Shown: positions 6,179 through 12,064, counted from the stretch's first letter. The stretch is 12,064 bases of DNA from Candidatus Magasanikbacteria bacterium RIFOXYD12_FULL_33_17 (GCA_001783255.1 MFRB01000006.1:1-12064), one strand, 5' to 3'. Made by a program: numbers and translations. Notes: generated by a model not told the origin, from the letters alone.

Positions 6179-7090
6179 ATGCTATCTGGATTTTTTCGTA
6201 TTATAAAATTTTCTTTTCAAGAAATAGTACGCAACATGAGTTTGTCTATCATGACAGTTCTTATTTTGATTTTGATGTTATTATCTATAAATACTTTGAT
6301 GGTTGTCAAAGTTTTGACAGATGAATCTATTATCGCTGTCAAAGATCAAATTGATGTTAGTATTTATTTCAATCCTGAGGCAACACCTGATGAGATTCAA
6401 GAAATTCGAGGATTTGTTAGTGCTTTTCCTGAAGTGGAAAAAGAAACTTTTTTGACTAGTGATGAAGTATTTAATAATTTCAAAAAAAATTATGCTGATA
6501 ATCAAGATGTCCTTTCTTCATTAGATGAACTTGGACAAAATCCACTTGGTCCAACTTTAATAATCAAGACTCGTGATCCAAAAGATTATGAAAAAATAAT
6601 CAAAAATCTTAGTTTACCTGAATATGAAAATATAATTGAAGCTAAGACTTTTGCTGATACTCAGACTGCTATTGATAAAATTCATTCTATCACTACTAAT
6701 GTCCAAAAATTTACTTATTTTTTGACAATTCTATTTGCTATTATTGCCTTTATAATCATTTTTAACACGATAAGAGTTGCTATCTATACACAAAGAGCTG
6801 AAATAGGTATAAAACGTCTTGTAGGGGCAACTAGCTGGTTTATAAGGGGTCCTTATTTGATAGAGTCTTTTATATTTAGTATTATTAGTGTAGTTATTAC
6901 TTATTTCCTAGTAGACTTCTTATTGAAATTTTTAGATCCATATATAAGTGTTGTTTTTAACAAAAATAATCTTTTATCAAATTATCTATCACAAAATTGG
7001 TTGATGGTGGTGGGTATTGAATTTGGAGTAGTATTTTTGCTTACTATTGTTTCTAGTGGTCTTGCGATGAGGAAGTATTTGAGGACGTAA
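6179..7090 (+). CDS. ftsX: Cell division permease FtsX
   Basis: The 303-residue protein has the FtsX topology. A cytoplasmic N-terminus (FRIIKFSFQEIVRNMSLSIMT) leads to TM1 (about 22-46), followed by a large extracytoplasmic loop (about 47-175), TM2 (about 178-203), TM3 (about 225-250) and TM4 (about 273-298). The segment IYTQRAEIGIKRLVGATSWFIRGPYLIES (208-236) between TM2 and TM3 is the family hallmark and marks the coupling region for FtsE. The outer loop carries the sequence IDVSIYFNPEATPDEI, typical of the start of the FtsX extracellular domain, and normally contacts a hydrolase or its activator. No M23 peptidase or EnvC/PcsB-like gene follows here, so the partner must be elsewhere. It is co-transcribed with ftsE. 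Confidence 0.94.
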   Translation: MLSGFFRIIKFSFQEIVRNMSLSIMTVLILILMLLSINTLMVVKVLTDESIIAVKDQIDVSIYFNPEATPDEIQEIRGFVSAFPEVEKETFLTSDEVFNNFKKNYADNQDVLSSLDELGQNPLGPTLIIKTRDPKDYEKIIKNLSLPEYENIIEAKTFADTQTAIDKIHSITTNVQKFTYFLTILFAIIAFIIIFNTIRVAIYTQRAEIGIKRLVGATSWFIRGPYLIESFIFSIISVVITYFLVDFLLKFLDPYISVVFNKNNLLSNYLSQNWLMVVGIEFGVVFLLTIVSSGLAMRKYLRT

Positions 7091-7143
7091 CAGCTTAGTA
7101 AGCAGATACAGCAGATTAAGCAAAGTAAGCAGAATAATTAATG

Positions 7144-7178
7144 AAAAAAAACGTTCTTAAATTTTAAGAACGTTTTTT
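7144..7178. terminator. Bidirectional intrinsic terminator between ftsX and recQ
   Basis: The stem acgttcttaa (7151-7160) pairs with ttaagaacgt (7164-7173). A-run and T-run flanks (7144-7150 and 7174-7178) extend the pairing and supply a U-tract on both strands. It ends the ftsEX transcript on + and the recQ transcript on -, which run towards each other. Confidence 0.88.
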
Positions 7179-7183
7179 ATATA

Positions 7184-7214
7184 AACTTTCAACTTTATAA
7201 CGTTATAACTTTAT
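7184..7214. repeat. Short tandem 8-bp repeat downstream of recQ
   Basis: Three tandem units aactttat / aacgttat / aactttat (7191-7214) follow a partial unit aactttc (7184-7190). The middle junction forms the palindrome ttataacgttataa (7195-7208). It begins 11 bases beyond the recQ stop codon, between recQ and the terminator. It has no known function. Confidence 0.6.
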
Positions 7215-7225
7215 GAACTATTGTT

Positions 7226-8842
7226 CTACCACAACTTTATTTTCTGAATCTTCGCCATCACTAATCTAATCTGTTCATAACTGATATTGTCTGGTAGTTT
7301 TGTTTTGATAGGGGAGAGCTTGGTATAATCTTCCGCTTCGCTCATGGCTTTTAGTATTTGTTTTTCTTCTTCGGCTGTAACAAAATTTTCAATGTTTAGC
7401 TCACCATCATCTTCTACATACCAGCGTATTAAATGTTGTAAAATGGTACTAACACCGAGAGAACGTATTTTGGCAATTTGTTCTAGTGTTTTTCCTTCTT
7501 GGTACATTTGGACACTTTCAAGGACCGTATTGGAAAGACTTTGAAAAACAGTTGGAGATTTTTTGTTGTCTTTGGTTTTTATTTCTTCCCATTCAAAATT
7601 TAGACAAACATCGCAATTGTTACAGCCACCATTTTGACGGATGCGACTGACATCAGGATCAGAAAAATAGCTGAGGATTGTATCTCTGCGACATTTATTA
7701 TTTTCAACATAGTTAGTAATAGCTTCCAATTTGTCATATTGGGCATTGGTAATTTTTTCTATCTCTGCTATGTTTTTGCCTTGTTTTTGCATCTCTTCTC
7801 GGCTTTTGCGGATGAAAAAATGACGAAGTCCGACATCAGCTCCACTGTGCAAAAGAATACAATAAGCTTTCTCACCATCACGTCCAGCACGTCCAGCTTC
7901 TTGGTAATAACCTTCCATACTACTTGGCATACCAGAGTGAATAACAAAGCGAATATCAGCTTTGTCTACACCCATACCAAAAGCAACCGTTGCAACAATG
8001 ACTTTGAATCTGTTTTCCATGAATTTTTCTTGGACTTTTTTTCTTTCGTCTGGTAAGAGTCCTGCATGATAAGCTACAGCTTTGATATTTTCGGCATTCA
8101 AAAAGTTGGCAATTTTTTCGGTTTCTTTGCGACTAAGAGCATAAACAATACCAGAACCTTGCATGGATTTTATTAGTCGTAGGACTTCGTGTTCACGAGC
8201 TTTTTTCTTTAGATTTTTTCTGACAAAAAATTTCAGATTTGGTCTATCGAAACCACGTACGAAAACTTGAGGTTTCACTAGTCCTAAATTTTTTATAATA
8301 TCTTCACGAACTTCTGGTGTGGCTGTGGCCGTAAAAGCAGTGACAGTAGGTCGTGTTGGCAGAGAATCAATAAAATTTTTGATAAGTCTATATTGTGGAC
8401 GAAAATCATGTCCCCATTGTGACACACAATGAGCTTCATCAATAGCAATAATATCTATTTTTATTTTTTTTAGTAAATCTTGTAGCAATTTGTTATTTAG
8501 TCCTTCTGGTGCTAGATAAACAATGTGTGTCTTACCATCTGCAATTTCTTTTAGATAACTTTTTATTTCTTGCAAATCCAATGAGCTGTTGATAAGTACA
8601 GCATTGAGTCCTCGTGCTTTTAGACTATCTACTTGATCTTTCATCAGAGCAATCAAAGGAGAAATCACTATTGTCATTTTTTGACTAGCCAAAGCAGGAA
8701 GTTGGTAGCACAAAGACTTACCACCACCTGTAGGCATTAGTGCTATGACATCTTGTCCATTTACAATAGCTTGGACTATTTCTTCTTGACCAGGTCGAAA
8801 AGATTTGAAATTGAAGTATTGTTCTAAATGTGTGCTTAACAT
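7226..8842 (-). CDS. recQ: ATP-dependent DNA helicase RecQ, short form with C-terminal HTH domain
   Basis: This 538-residue SF2 helicase unwinds DNA 3' to 5' in recombinational repair. Motif 0 is FRPGQEEIV (15-23), motif I MPTGGGKS (36-43), motif II DEAH (135-138) followed by the RecQ aromatic-rich loop CVSQWGHDFRPQYR, motif III TAFTATATP (168-176), and motif VI YYQEAGRAGRDG (312-323). The RecQ zinc module is intact: C384, C407, C410, C413. After it there is no clear HRDC domain. A helix-turn-helix segment resembling the HTH_40 type (about 440-535, YQEGKTLEQIAKIRSLGVSTILQHL) takes the usual RQC/HRDC place. The protein is therefore about 70 residues shorter than E. coli RecQ. The gene is convergent with ftsX, and a terminator lies between it and the unknown gene upstream, so it is probably transcribed alone. 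No ribosome site is seen. Confidence 0.96.
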   Translation of the reverse strand: MLSTHLEQYFNFKSFRPGQEEIVQAIVNGQDVIALMPTGGGKSLCYQLPALASQKMTIVISPLIALMKDQVDSLKARGLNAVLINSSLDLQEIKSYLKEIADGKTHIVYLAPEGLNNKLLQDLLKKIKIDIIAIDEAHCVSQWGHDFRPQYRLIKNFIDSLPTRPTVTAFTATATPEVREDIIKNLGLVKPQVFVRGFDRPNLKFFVRKNLKKKAREHEVLRLIKSMQGSGIVYALSRKETEKIANFLNAENIKAVAYHAGLLPDERKKVQEKFMENRFKVIVATVAFGMGVDKADIRFVIHSGMPSSMEGYYQEAGRAGRDGEKAYCILLHSGADVGLRHFFIRKSREEMQKQGKNIAEIEKITNAQYDKLEAITNYVENNKCRRDTILSYFSDPDVSRIRQNGGCNNCDVCLNFEWEEIKTKDNKKSPTVFQSLSNTVLESVQMYQEGKTLEQIAKIRSLGVSTILQHLIRWYVEDDGELNIENFVTAEEEKQILKAMSEAEDYTKLSPIKTKLPDNISYEQIRLVMAKIQKIKLW

Positions 8843-8922
8843 GTATATAATTTAAAGTTAGGAACTAATATATTTTACTATAGTTTGATTGATAATACAA
8901 TTATATGATTTTTAGTTAAATT

Positions 8923-8952
8923 AAAAAATCGTCTCAGTAAAAGACGATTTTT
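8923..8952 (-). terminator. Intrinsic terminator of the unknown 330-residue gene
   Basis: The stem aaaaatcgtct (8924-8934) and agacgattttt (8942-8952) pairs over 11 bp around a 7-base loop. On the - strand the hairpin is followed by a T-run (A-run 8923-8928 on +). It lies 23 bases beyond the stop of the 8976-9968 gene and upstream of recQ, so it separates the two - strand genes. Confidence 0.85.
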
Positions 8953-8975
8953 ACAACTAAATTTGAAATTAGACA

Positions 8976-9968
8976 TTACTGAGAAGACCATTTATCTAAA
9001 ATATTTTCTATTCTTCGTTGAAATTCCTCTGCTGATAAACCTTGCTTTAACATATGTCCTGGTTTTATATTATCTTTTTGTTCATCTTCTAAAGGTGAAG
9101 TACCATTAGCTCCAAGAGAAAGAGAAGCTCTGTATGAATACTCAGTCATTCCGTGCCCCCAAGATTCATTTAGTCTATTTATGGCATTATGAAATGGTTG
9201 TGGTGCTACAATATAAAGTGCTGTATGAATTTCTCTTTCATGTTCTGACGTTAGGTTTTGCCAATTTTGTGCATCAACAAGTAGTAGACATGTTACTAAT
9301 AAAAGTTGAGCATCTTCTTCAATAAATTTACCTTCATTTCTCAAATAGTTTAAAACTTCCTCTAGGTTACCATTTTTTTCTTTAATGATTTTGGGTAGTT
9401 TTTTTCTTGCAAATTCAAATAATTTTTTGCCAAATTCAGTTTCTTGTCTTAATTCTAGTCCAGCATTTTTTTGTGTTGGTACTTTGTCAATAATACTTGG
9501 TGCAAATATTTTGGAATCAGTAAAGCCTGTCAAAATAATAGCGTGGTCTTGATTTGGATTTTGTTGCTCGGCTATTTCACGAAAATATCTTGTTTTCATT
9601 ACAATGGAAGGATCTTCTGCTATAAATTTGTAAAAATTATCAATCATAACTATAGTTGGTTTTACAGCTTCACCCTCTTTGTCTTTAAAACATTCTGTAA
9701 TAAAAGAAGCTGTCTCTAATTCTCTTCTTCTGTCGTAAGTTGATGAAGAACTTAAATAACCAAATATACCACTATTTGTTTGTAGAATTATTTTTGCTTT
9801 TATTATTGAAAATCTGCTTCTTTCTTCAGGAGAAAATTTATTTGTTTGTAAGTCTCTTACAAAGTCTATTCCTAAAGTTGTAGGTTCACCTTGTTTTAAT
9901 AAATTATCTACTTCATCTTTTTGATTAATTTCTTTAAATTCATGGTTTGTTGTAATAACTTCTGGCAT
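8976..9968 (-). CDS. Protein of unknown function, 330 residues, soluble, possibly degenerate AAA-like core
   Basis: I do not recognise this family. The protein is soluble, charged and has no signal peptide. The segment 53-165 alternates strands and helices as in a nucleotide-binding Rossmann-like or AAA+ core. It comprises IIKAKIILQTNSGIFGYLS, then PTIVMIDNFYKFI (104-116, a hydrophobic strand ending in D110, like Walker B), then HAIILTGFTDSKIFAPSIIDKV (142-163, a strand ending in T-G like a sensor-1 strand). However, no Walker A lysine motif exists, so ATP hydrolysis is not supported. Residues 175-300 are helical, with a hydrophobic stretch QLLLVTCLLLV (221-231) too short and isolated to be called a membrane anchor. 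It has its own divergent promoter and its own terminator, so it forms a single-gene unit. Codon use matches the neighbouring genes. The ORF is very likely real, but its role is unknown. Confidence 0.78.
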   Translation of the reverse strand: MPEVITTNHEFKEINQKDEVDNLLKQGEPTTLGIDFVRDLQTNKFSPEERSRFSIIKAKIILQTNSGIFGYLSSSSTYDRRRELETASFITECFKDKEGEAVKPTIVMIDNFYKFIAEDPSIVMKTRYFREIAEQQNPNQDHAIILTGFTDSKIFAPSIIDKVPTQKNAGLELRQETEFGKKLFEFARKKLPKIIKEKNGNLEEVLNYLRNEGKFIEEDAQLLLVTCLLLVDAQNWQNLTSEHEREIHTALYIVAPQPFHNAINRLNESWGHGMTEYSYRASLSLGANGTSPLEDEQKDNIKPGHMLKQGLSAEEFQRRIENILDKWSSQ

Positions 9969-10002
9969 ATAATTTATTTTTAATTTTTATAATATTGTAA
10001 TC

Positions 10003-10008
10003 ATTATA
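10003..10008 (-). promoter_or_regulatory. -10 box for the unknown 330-residue gene
   Basis: TATAAT reads on the - strand at 10008-10003, 34 bases before the start codon. The start point would be near 9996, leaving a leader of about 28 bases. No good -35 is seen. It lies back to back with the greA promoter in an 84-base divergent region. Confidence 0.45.
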
Positions 10009-10034
10009 TAGCCTTTTGTAAAAAAATGGAAATG

Positions 10035-10043
10035 TGGTAATAT
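10035..10043 (+). promoter_or_regulatory. Extended -10 promoter of greA, predicted leaderless
   Basis: The element is TG-G-TAATAT, with TAATAT at 10038-10043. A possible -35 TTGTAA (10016-10021) lies 16 bases upstream. The ATG is at 10053, 9 bases after the -10 box, so transcription should begin at or within 3 bases of the start codon. The string tgtg-n-ta matches the ftsB-like and ftsE promoters. Confidence 0.5.
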
Positions 10044-10052
10044 ATATGTAAT

Positions 10053-10550
10053 ATGCAAACCCCATATCGCAAACCAGGCAAATATGCACTTCAACCAAAT
10101 GACCCTTATCTAAGTCAAGATAAGTTTTTGTCTTTGCAAAAAGATTTGGAACAATTATTGAAACAACGTCCTTTTTTGGCATCAGAAGTCAGTAGATTGG
10201 CAGAATTGGGTGATTTTTCGGAAAACGTGGAATATCAGCTTGCCAAAGGTAAACTACGAGGATTGAATAGTGCTATTAGTAAAACAGAAAAACAATTGCG
10301 CAGTGCTATTGTGATAAACAACGAAGGTAATAAGCATTTTGTGGATTTGGGTAGTATTGTACTTGTAAAAGTAAATGGCAAAGAAAAAAAATATGAAATA
10401 CTAGGTTCATCTGAAAGCGACCCAGATAAAGGTGTTATTTCTCACACTTCGCCGATTGGGCAAATTTTGATGGGCAAAATAGTTGGAGACAAAGTTGTTT
10501 TTAAGTTGAATGATAGGGAAGTGGAGTATGAAATTTTGGAGATAAATTAG
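10053..10550 (+). CDS. greA: Transcription elongation factor GreA/GreB family
   Basis: The 165-residue protein has the two Gre domains. An N-terminal antiparallel coiled coil (about 20-85) has the tip ELGDFSENVEYQLAK (51-65), where D54 and E57 match the acidic pair that enters the RNA polymerase secondary channel and stimulates RNA cleavage. A C-terminal FKBP-like domain (about 95-165) includes SPIGQILMGKIVGDKVVF (133-150), the usual S-P-x-G...G-K-x-x-G-D signature. Gre factors rescue backtracked or arrested polymerase. The N-terminus carries about 18 extra residues (MQTPYRKPGKYALQPNDPY) before the coiled coil, compared with E. coli GreA. The start at 10053 fits the leaderless promoter, and no later Met precedes the conserved region. 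The MQTP opening slightly resembles GreB (MKTP), so the GreA/GreB choice is not firm. A terminator follows. Confidence 0.92.
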   Translation: MQTPYRKPGKYALQPNDPYLSQDKFLSLQKDLEQLLKQRPFLASEVSRLAELGDFSENVEYQLAKGKLRGLNSAISKTEKQLRSAIVINNEGNKHFVDLGSIVLVKVNGKEKKYEILGSSESDPDKGVISHTSPIGQILMGKIVGDKVVFKLNDREVEYEILEIN

Positions 10551-10585
10551 CCAATATCCAAAAGTTCATAAAATTTAGAAAAATA

Positions 10586-10613
10586 AAAAATCACCGTTTT
10601 ACCGGTGATTTTT
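10586..10613. terminator. Bidirectional intrinsic terminator between greA and the lipoprotein gene
   Basis: The GC-rich stem tcaccg (10591-10596) and cggtga (10603-10608) is extended by five A-T pairs (10586-10590 with 10609-10613), giving 11 pairs around loop ttttac. T-runs follow on both strands. It lies 36 bases after greA and 16 bases beyond the lipoprotein stop codon, so it serves both convergent genes. Confidence 0.9.
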
Positions 10614-10628
10614 CGTGTTATTTATTTG

Positions 10629-11492
10629 CTAGTTTATTGTTTTGAAACTGTCTATCACTTTTTGCCATTCTAAATTGATGTTATTTTCGTATGAAAAATA
10701 ATTTATTACAACGTATTTATTGCCAACTTTTTTGTATGAATAAGCCATAGCGCTATATGTTGTGTCATTTCTATAATCTTCAATATTATTCCAGATACTG
10801 ATTGATCCTGCGTAAGATTGTACGCCTGGTTTATCTTCTAGAAAAAGTACTACAGCATTTTTCCAACCAGAAGTATCAGCTATTTCTTTATATTTTGTTG
10901 GATATTTTACTTGAAAATTGTAGTCAGTGTTTTTGTAAGTTTTCCAAGTTTCAGTACCATTTGTCAAATTGGCTACTGAGAAAGTGCTAATAATTTGACT
11001 CACTTCGTTCCATCTAGGTTGTAATGCCTCTATTTTTATATATTGAGCCATACCACCATAGTAATAAACTTGTCCATTAGTACCGAGGTATCTTGAGTTT
11101 GTATAATATTCCAATTCTGTAGGATGTATACTAATAGCAAAAATATCATCCCAGCCAGCAAAGCCAAACCATACTGTTTTGCCACCTTCATCATTTTCAG
11201 TTGTTTTGGTAGTATAACCTGCCCAAGTAGCTGGAAGAGTTAGACTGAAGTGAAATTCTGGATTAGTGTAAGTTAGATTAGTTGTTTGTGTTGTTGTCTC
11301 TACTGTTGTTGTTTCTACGACTGTAGTGTTGTTATTATTTTCAGTCGCTGTGTTAGTTGTTGTTTCAGAAACTGGAACATTGTTGTTTGTCGCTGGAGGT
11401 GTTGTAGGTGTTTCGTTTATGTTGATATTACAGCCTGCTCCAAGCAACACTACTGTTGCTAATATAGCACTTAAAGATATGATTTTTTTCAT
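10629..11492 (-). CDS. Secreted lipoprotein with two tandem PsbP-like repeats
   Basis: The 287-residue protein starts with a lipoprotein signal peptide: basic MKK, a hydrophobic stretch 4-18, and the lipobox-like VLLGAGC with C21 as the modified cysteine. A long Thr/Asn-rich linker follows (22-73, many TTT and NNN runs), probably a flexible surface spacer. Two related domains come next, at about 75-173 and 186-285. Each opens with an aromatic beta-hairpin (YTNPEFHFSLTLPATW; YKNTDYNFQVKYPTKY) and ends with a short helix before a final strand (EVSQIISTFSV; EWQKVIDSFKTI). This pattern resembles PsbP-like domains often seen in envelope lipoproteins of this kind of bacterium, and a ligand or function cannot be assigned. 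The gene has a strong promoter and a terminator of its own, so it is a single unit. No ribosome site is visible. Confidence 0.82.
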   Translation of the reverse strand: MKKIISLSAILATVVLLGAGCNININETPTTPPATNNNVPVSETTTNTATENNNNTTVVETTTVETTTQTTNLTYTNPEFHFSLTLPATWAGYTTKTTENDEGGKTVWFGFAGWDDIFAISIHPTELEYYTNSRYLGTNGQVYYYGGMAQYIKIEALQPRWNEVSQIISTFSVANLTNGTETWKTYKNTDYNFQVKYPTKYKEIADTSGWKNAVVLFLEDKPGVQSYAGSISIWNNIEDYRNDTTYSAMAYSYKKVGNKYVVINYFSYENNINLEWQKVIDSFKTIN

Positions 11493-11529
11493 AGATATTT
11501 TTTATTATCTAAGTGAATTAATTGTGTTT

Positions 11530-11558
11530 ATACTACAATAAGATGTCCAAAATGTCAA
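11530..11558 (-). promoter_or_regulatory. Promoter of the lipoprotein gene
   Basis: On the - strand a perfect -35 TTGACA (11558-11553) is followed after 17 bases by -10 TAGTAT (11535-11530), with TG just before it. Transcription would start near 11523, giving a leader of about 31 bases without a Shine-Dalgarno sequence. It is the only promoter in the window with a consensus -35. Confidence 0.65.
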
Positions 11559-11618
11559 TAAAAAAGGGTGTTTAACTTTTTTGTTTTTTTGTCACAATAA
11601 TAAACAATAGCATCACGC

Positions 11619-11748
11619 ATAGATTTATCCACATAGCTTAAAAAATAGCTAAAACTAGACAAAATAGATTTTTTAAGTTACTATATAGTTAATATTGGAA
11701 GTCAATAATCTATCTCTCTCCTGGGAGAAAAAATAGATTTTCCACATA
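11619..11748 (+). repeat. Two ATAGATTT-TCCACATA repeats containing DnaA-box-like sites
   Basis: The sequences atagatttatccacata (11619-11635) and atagattttccacata (11733-11748) differ by one base. The first contains TTATCCACA (11625-11633), an exact match to the DnaA box consensus TTATNCACA. The second contains TTTTCCACA (11738-11746), one mismatch away. A third half copy tagatttttt occurs at 11665-11674 in the AT-rich interval. Repeats and boxes point the same way. Confidence 0.55.
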
Positions 11749-11829
11749 CTTCAAATCCAGGAGTCCCAAGTTGTCCAAATTTGCAAAGGTCGAATGGATG
11801 ACATTTCATAAAAATTTAACCATAATTAT

Positions 11830-12057
11830 ATGGAAAATTTTGAACAAAAAAAACAGTCTCTAAATGGACTAAATAAAAAGGATAATGAAAGTTATGAAGA
11901 TTATTTGGCATTGAAGAGTTGGCAATGGAAAAATTGGCGGGCATGGGGCTCATGGTTTAGCTGGGGAAGTCCTGTAGGGTTATCTCTTGGTTGGGCACTC
12001 TTTATTATCCCGCTTGGTATTTTTCTTTGGCTATTACATTTGTCTGGTCTCTTGTAA
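11830..12057 (+). CDS. Small tryptophan-rich single-TM protein, unknown function
   Basis: The 75-residue protein has a charged N-terminus (1-30, rich in Lys, Asn, Glu) and a striking tryptophan ladder, W31, W33, W36, W39, W42 and W45, within SWQWKNWRAWGSWFSWGSPVG. A hydrophobic helix (about 51-74, with W55 and W67) runs nearly to the C-terminus. The roughly 3-residue Trp spacing suggests an amphipathic helix or interfacial hairpin lying on the membrane before the anchor. The WGSPVGL turn looks like a conserved family motif. I cannot name a function. No ribosome site or clear promoter is seen, but the composition is not random and the hydrophobic segment is well formed, so I take it as real. 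The gene ends in TAA, 7 bases before the window edge. Confidence 0.62.
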   Translation: MENFEQKKQSLNGLNKKDNESYEDYLALKSWQWKNWRAWGSWFSWGSPVGLSLGWALFIIPLGIFLWLLHLSGLL

Positions 12058-12064
12058 TAGTAGT

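Larger units (their letters stand above)
11493..11829. other. 337-bp non-coding region with lipoprotein promoter and DnaA-box-like repeats
   Basis: No ORF on either strand here has coding character. From left to right it holds the lipoprotein promoter on the - strand (11530-11558), T-rich sequence (11575-11592), two 16-17 base repeats with DnaA-box-like cores (11619-11635 and 11733-11748), and an AT-rich stretch between them. An inverted repeat ctcctgg (11718-11724) / ccaggag (11757-11763) encloses the second repeat. No convincing promoter for the gene at 11830 is seen. Confidence 0.6.

Noticed and set aside
7634..8056. 140-residue ORF on + inside recQ
   Set aside because: It lies entirely antisense to conserved RecQ helicase motifs and its protein has no recognisable pattern.
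9740..9810. Walker A motif in the 330-residue protein
   Set aside because: The segment around residues 60-80 (TNSGIFGYLSSSS) has glycine and serines but no G-K-S/T, so a P-loop is not supported.
9940..10182. 80-residue ORF on - overlapping the starts of greA and the 330-residue gene
   Set aside because: It covers the divergent promoter region and the conserved greA N-terminus in antisense. Its protein looks like translated AT-rich non-coding DNA.
1..12057. Recoding of TGA as glycine (code 25, as in Absconditabacteria/Gracilibacteria)
   Set aside because: All genes are full length with the standard code and contain no in-frame TGA. Glycine positions in motifs use normal codons.
1..12064. CRISPR array or toxin-antitoxin pair
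   Set aside because: No regularly spaced direct repeats of 25-40 bases occur, and no adjacent small gene pair with toxin or antitoxin motifs was found.

Overview
The window is AT-rich, and its compact genes end only in TAA or TAG with almost no recognisable Shine-Dalgarno sequences. The gene set suggests a bacterium of the Patescibacteria / Candidate Phyla Radiation, probably of the Parcubacteria group. It includes a short FtsB/DivIC-type protein next to a membrane-anchored parvulin, FtsEX, a short RecQ and a GreA with an N-terminal extension. This placement is inferred from gene content and style, because no phylogenetic marker such as rRNA is present. The standard genetic code fits every gene.

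Bases 1-5013 carry five genes on the + strand: a polysaccharide flippase cut by the left window edge, a GT4 glycosyltransferase, a two-TM PH-domain protein, a septum-formation-initiator protein, and a membrane-anchored peptidyl-prolyl isomerase. The first three gene gaps contain structured DNA: two compound inverted-repeat elements (1413-1469 and 2636-2704) and an extended -10 promoter before the divisome gene. The theme is cell surface and envelope: export and assembly of surface glycans, envelope protein folding and septation.

Bases 5014-5488 form an RNA-rich island. It holds a tRNA-like gene (5049-5131) whose acceptor, D and T arms are canonical but whose anticodon arm is a 12-bp hairpin. 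A normal tRNA-Thr(CGT) follows, and then a duplicate of that tRNA's 3' end, split in its T-loop by a perfect GC-rich 30-bp palindrome. This is the most unusual part of the window.

Bases 5489-7090 hold ftsE-ftsX, driven by an extended -10 promoter so close to the start codon that the mRNA should be leaderless. A bidirectional terminator separates them from the convergent recQ. Bases 7226-9968 (- strand) carry recQ and an unrecognised 330-residue soluble protein. A divergent promoter region serves that gene and greA (+, 10053-10550). greA and a convergent two-repeat lipoprotein gene (-) share another bidirectional terminator.

The last 0.6 kb holds a 337-bp non-coding stretch with a strong lipoprotein promoter and two DnaA-box-like sites embedded in a longer repeated motif. 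It ends with a small tryptophan-rich membrane protein gene.
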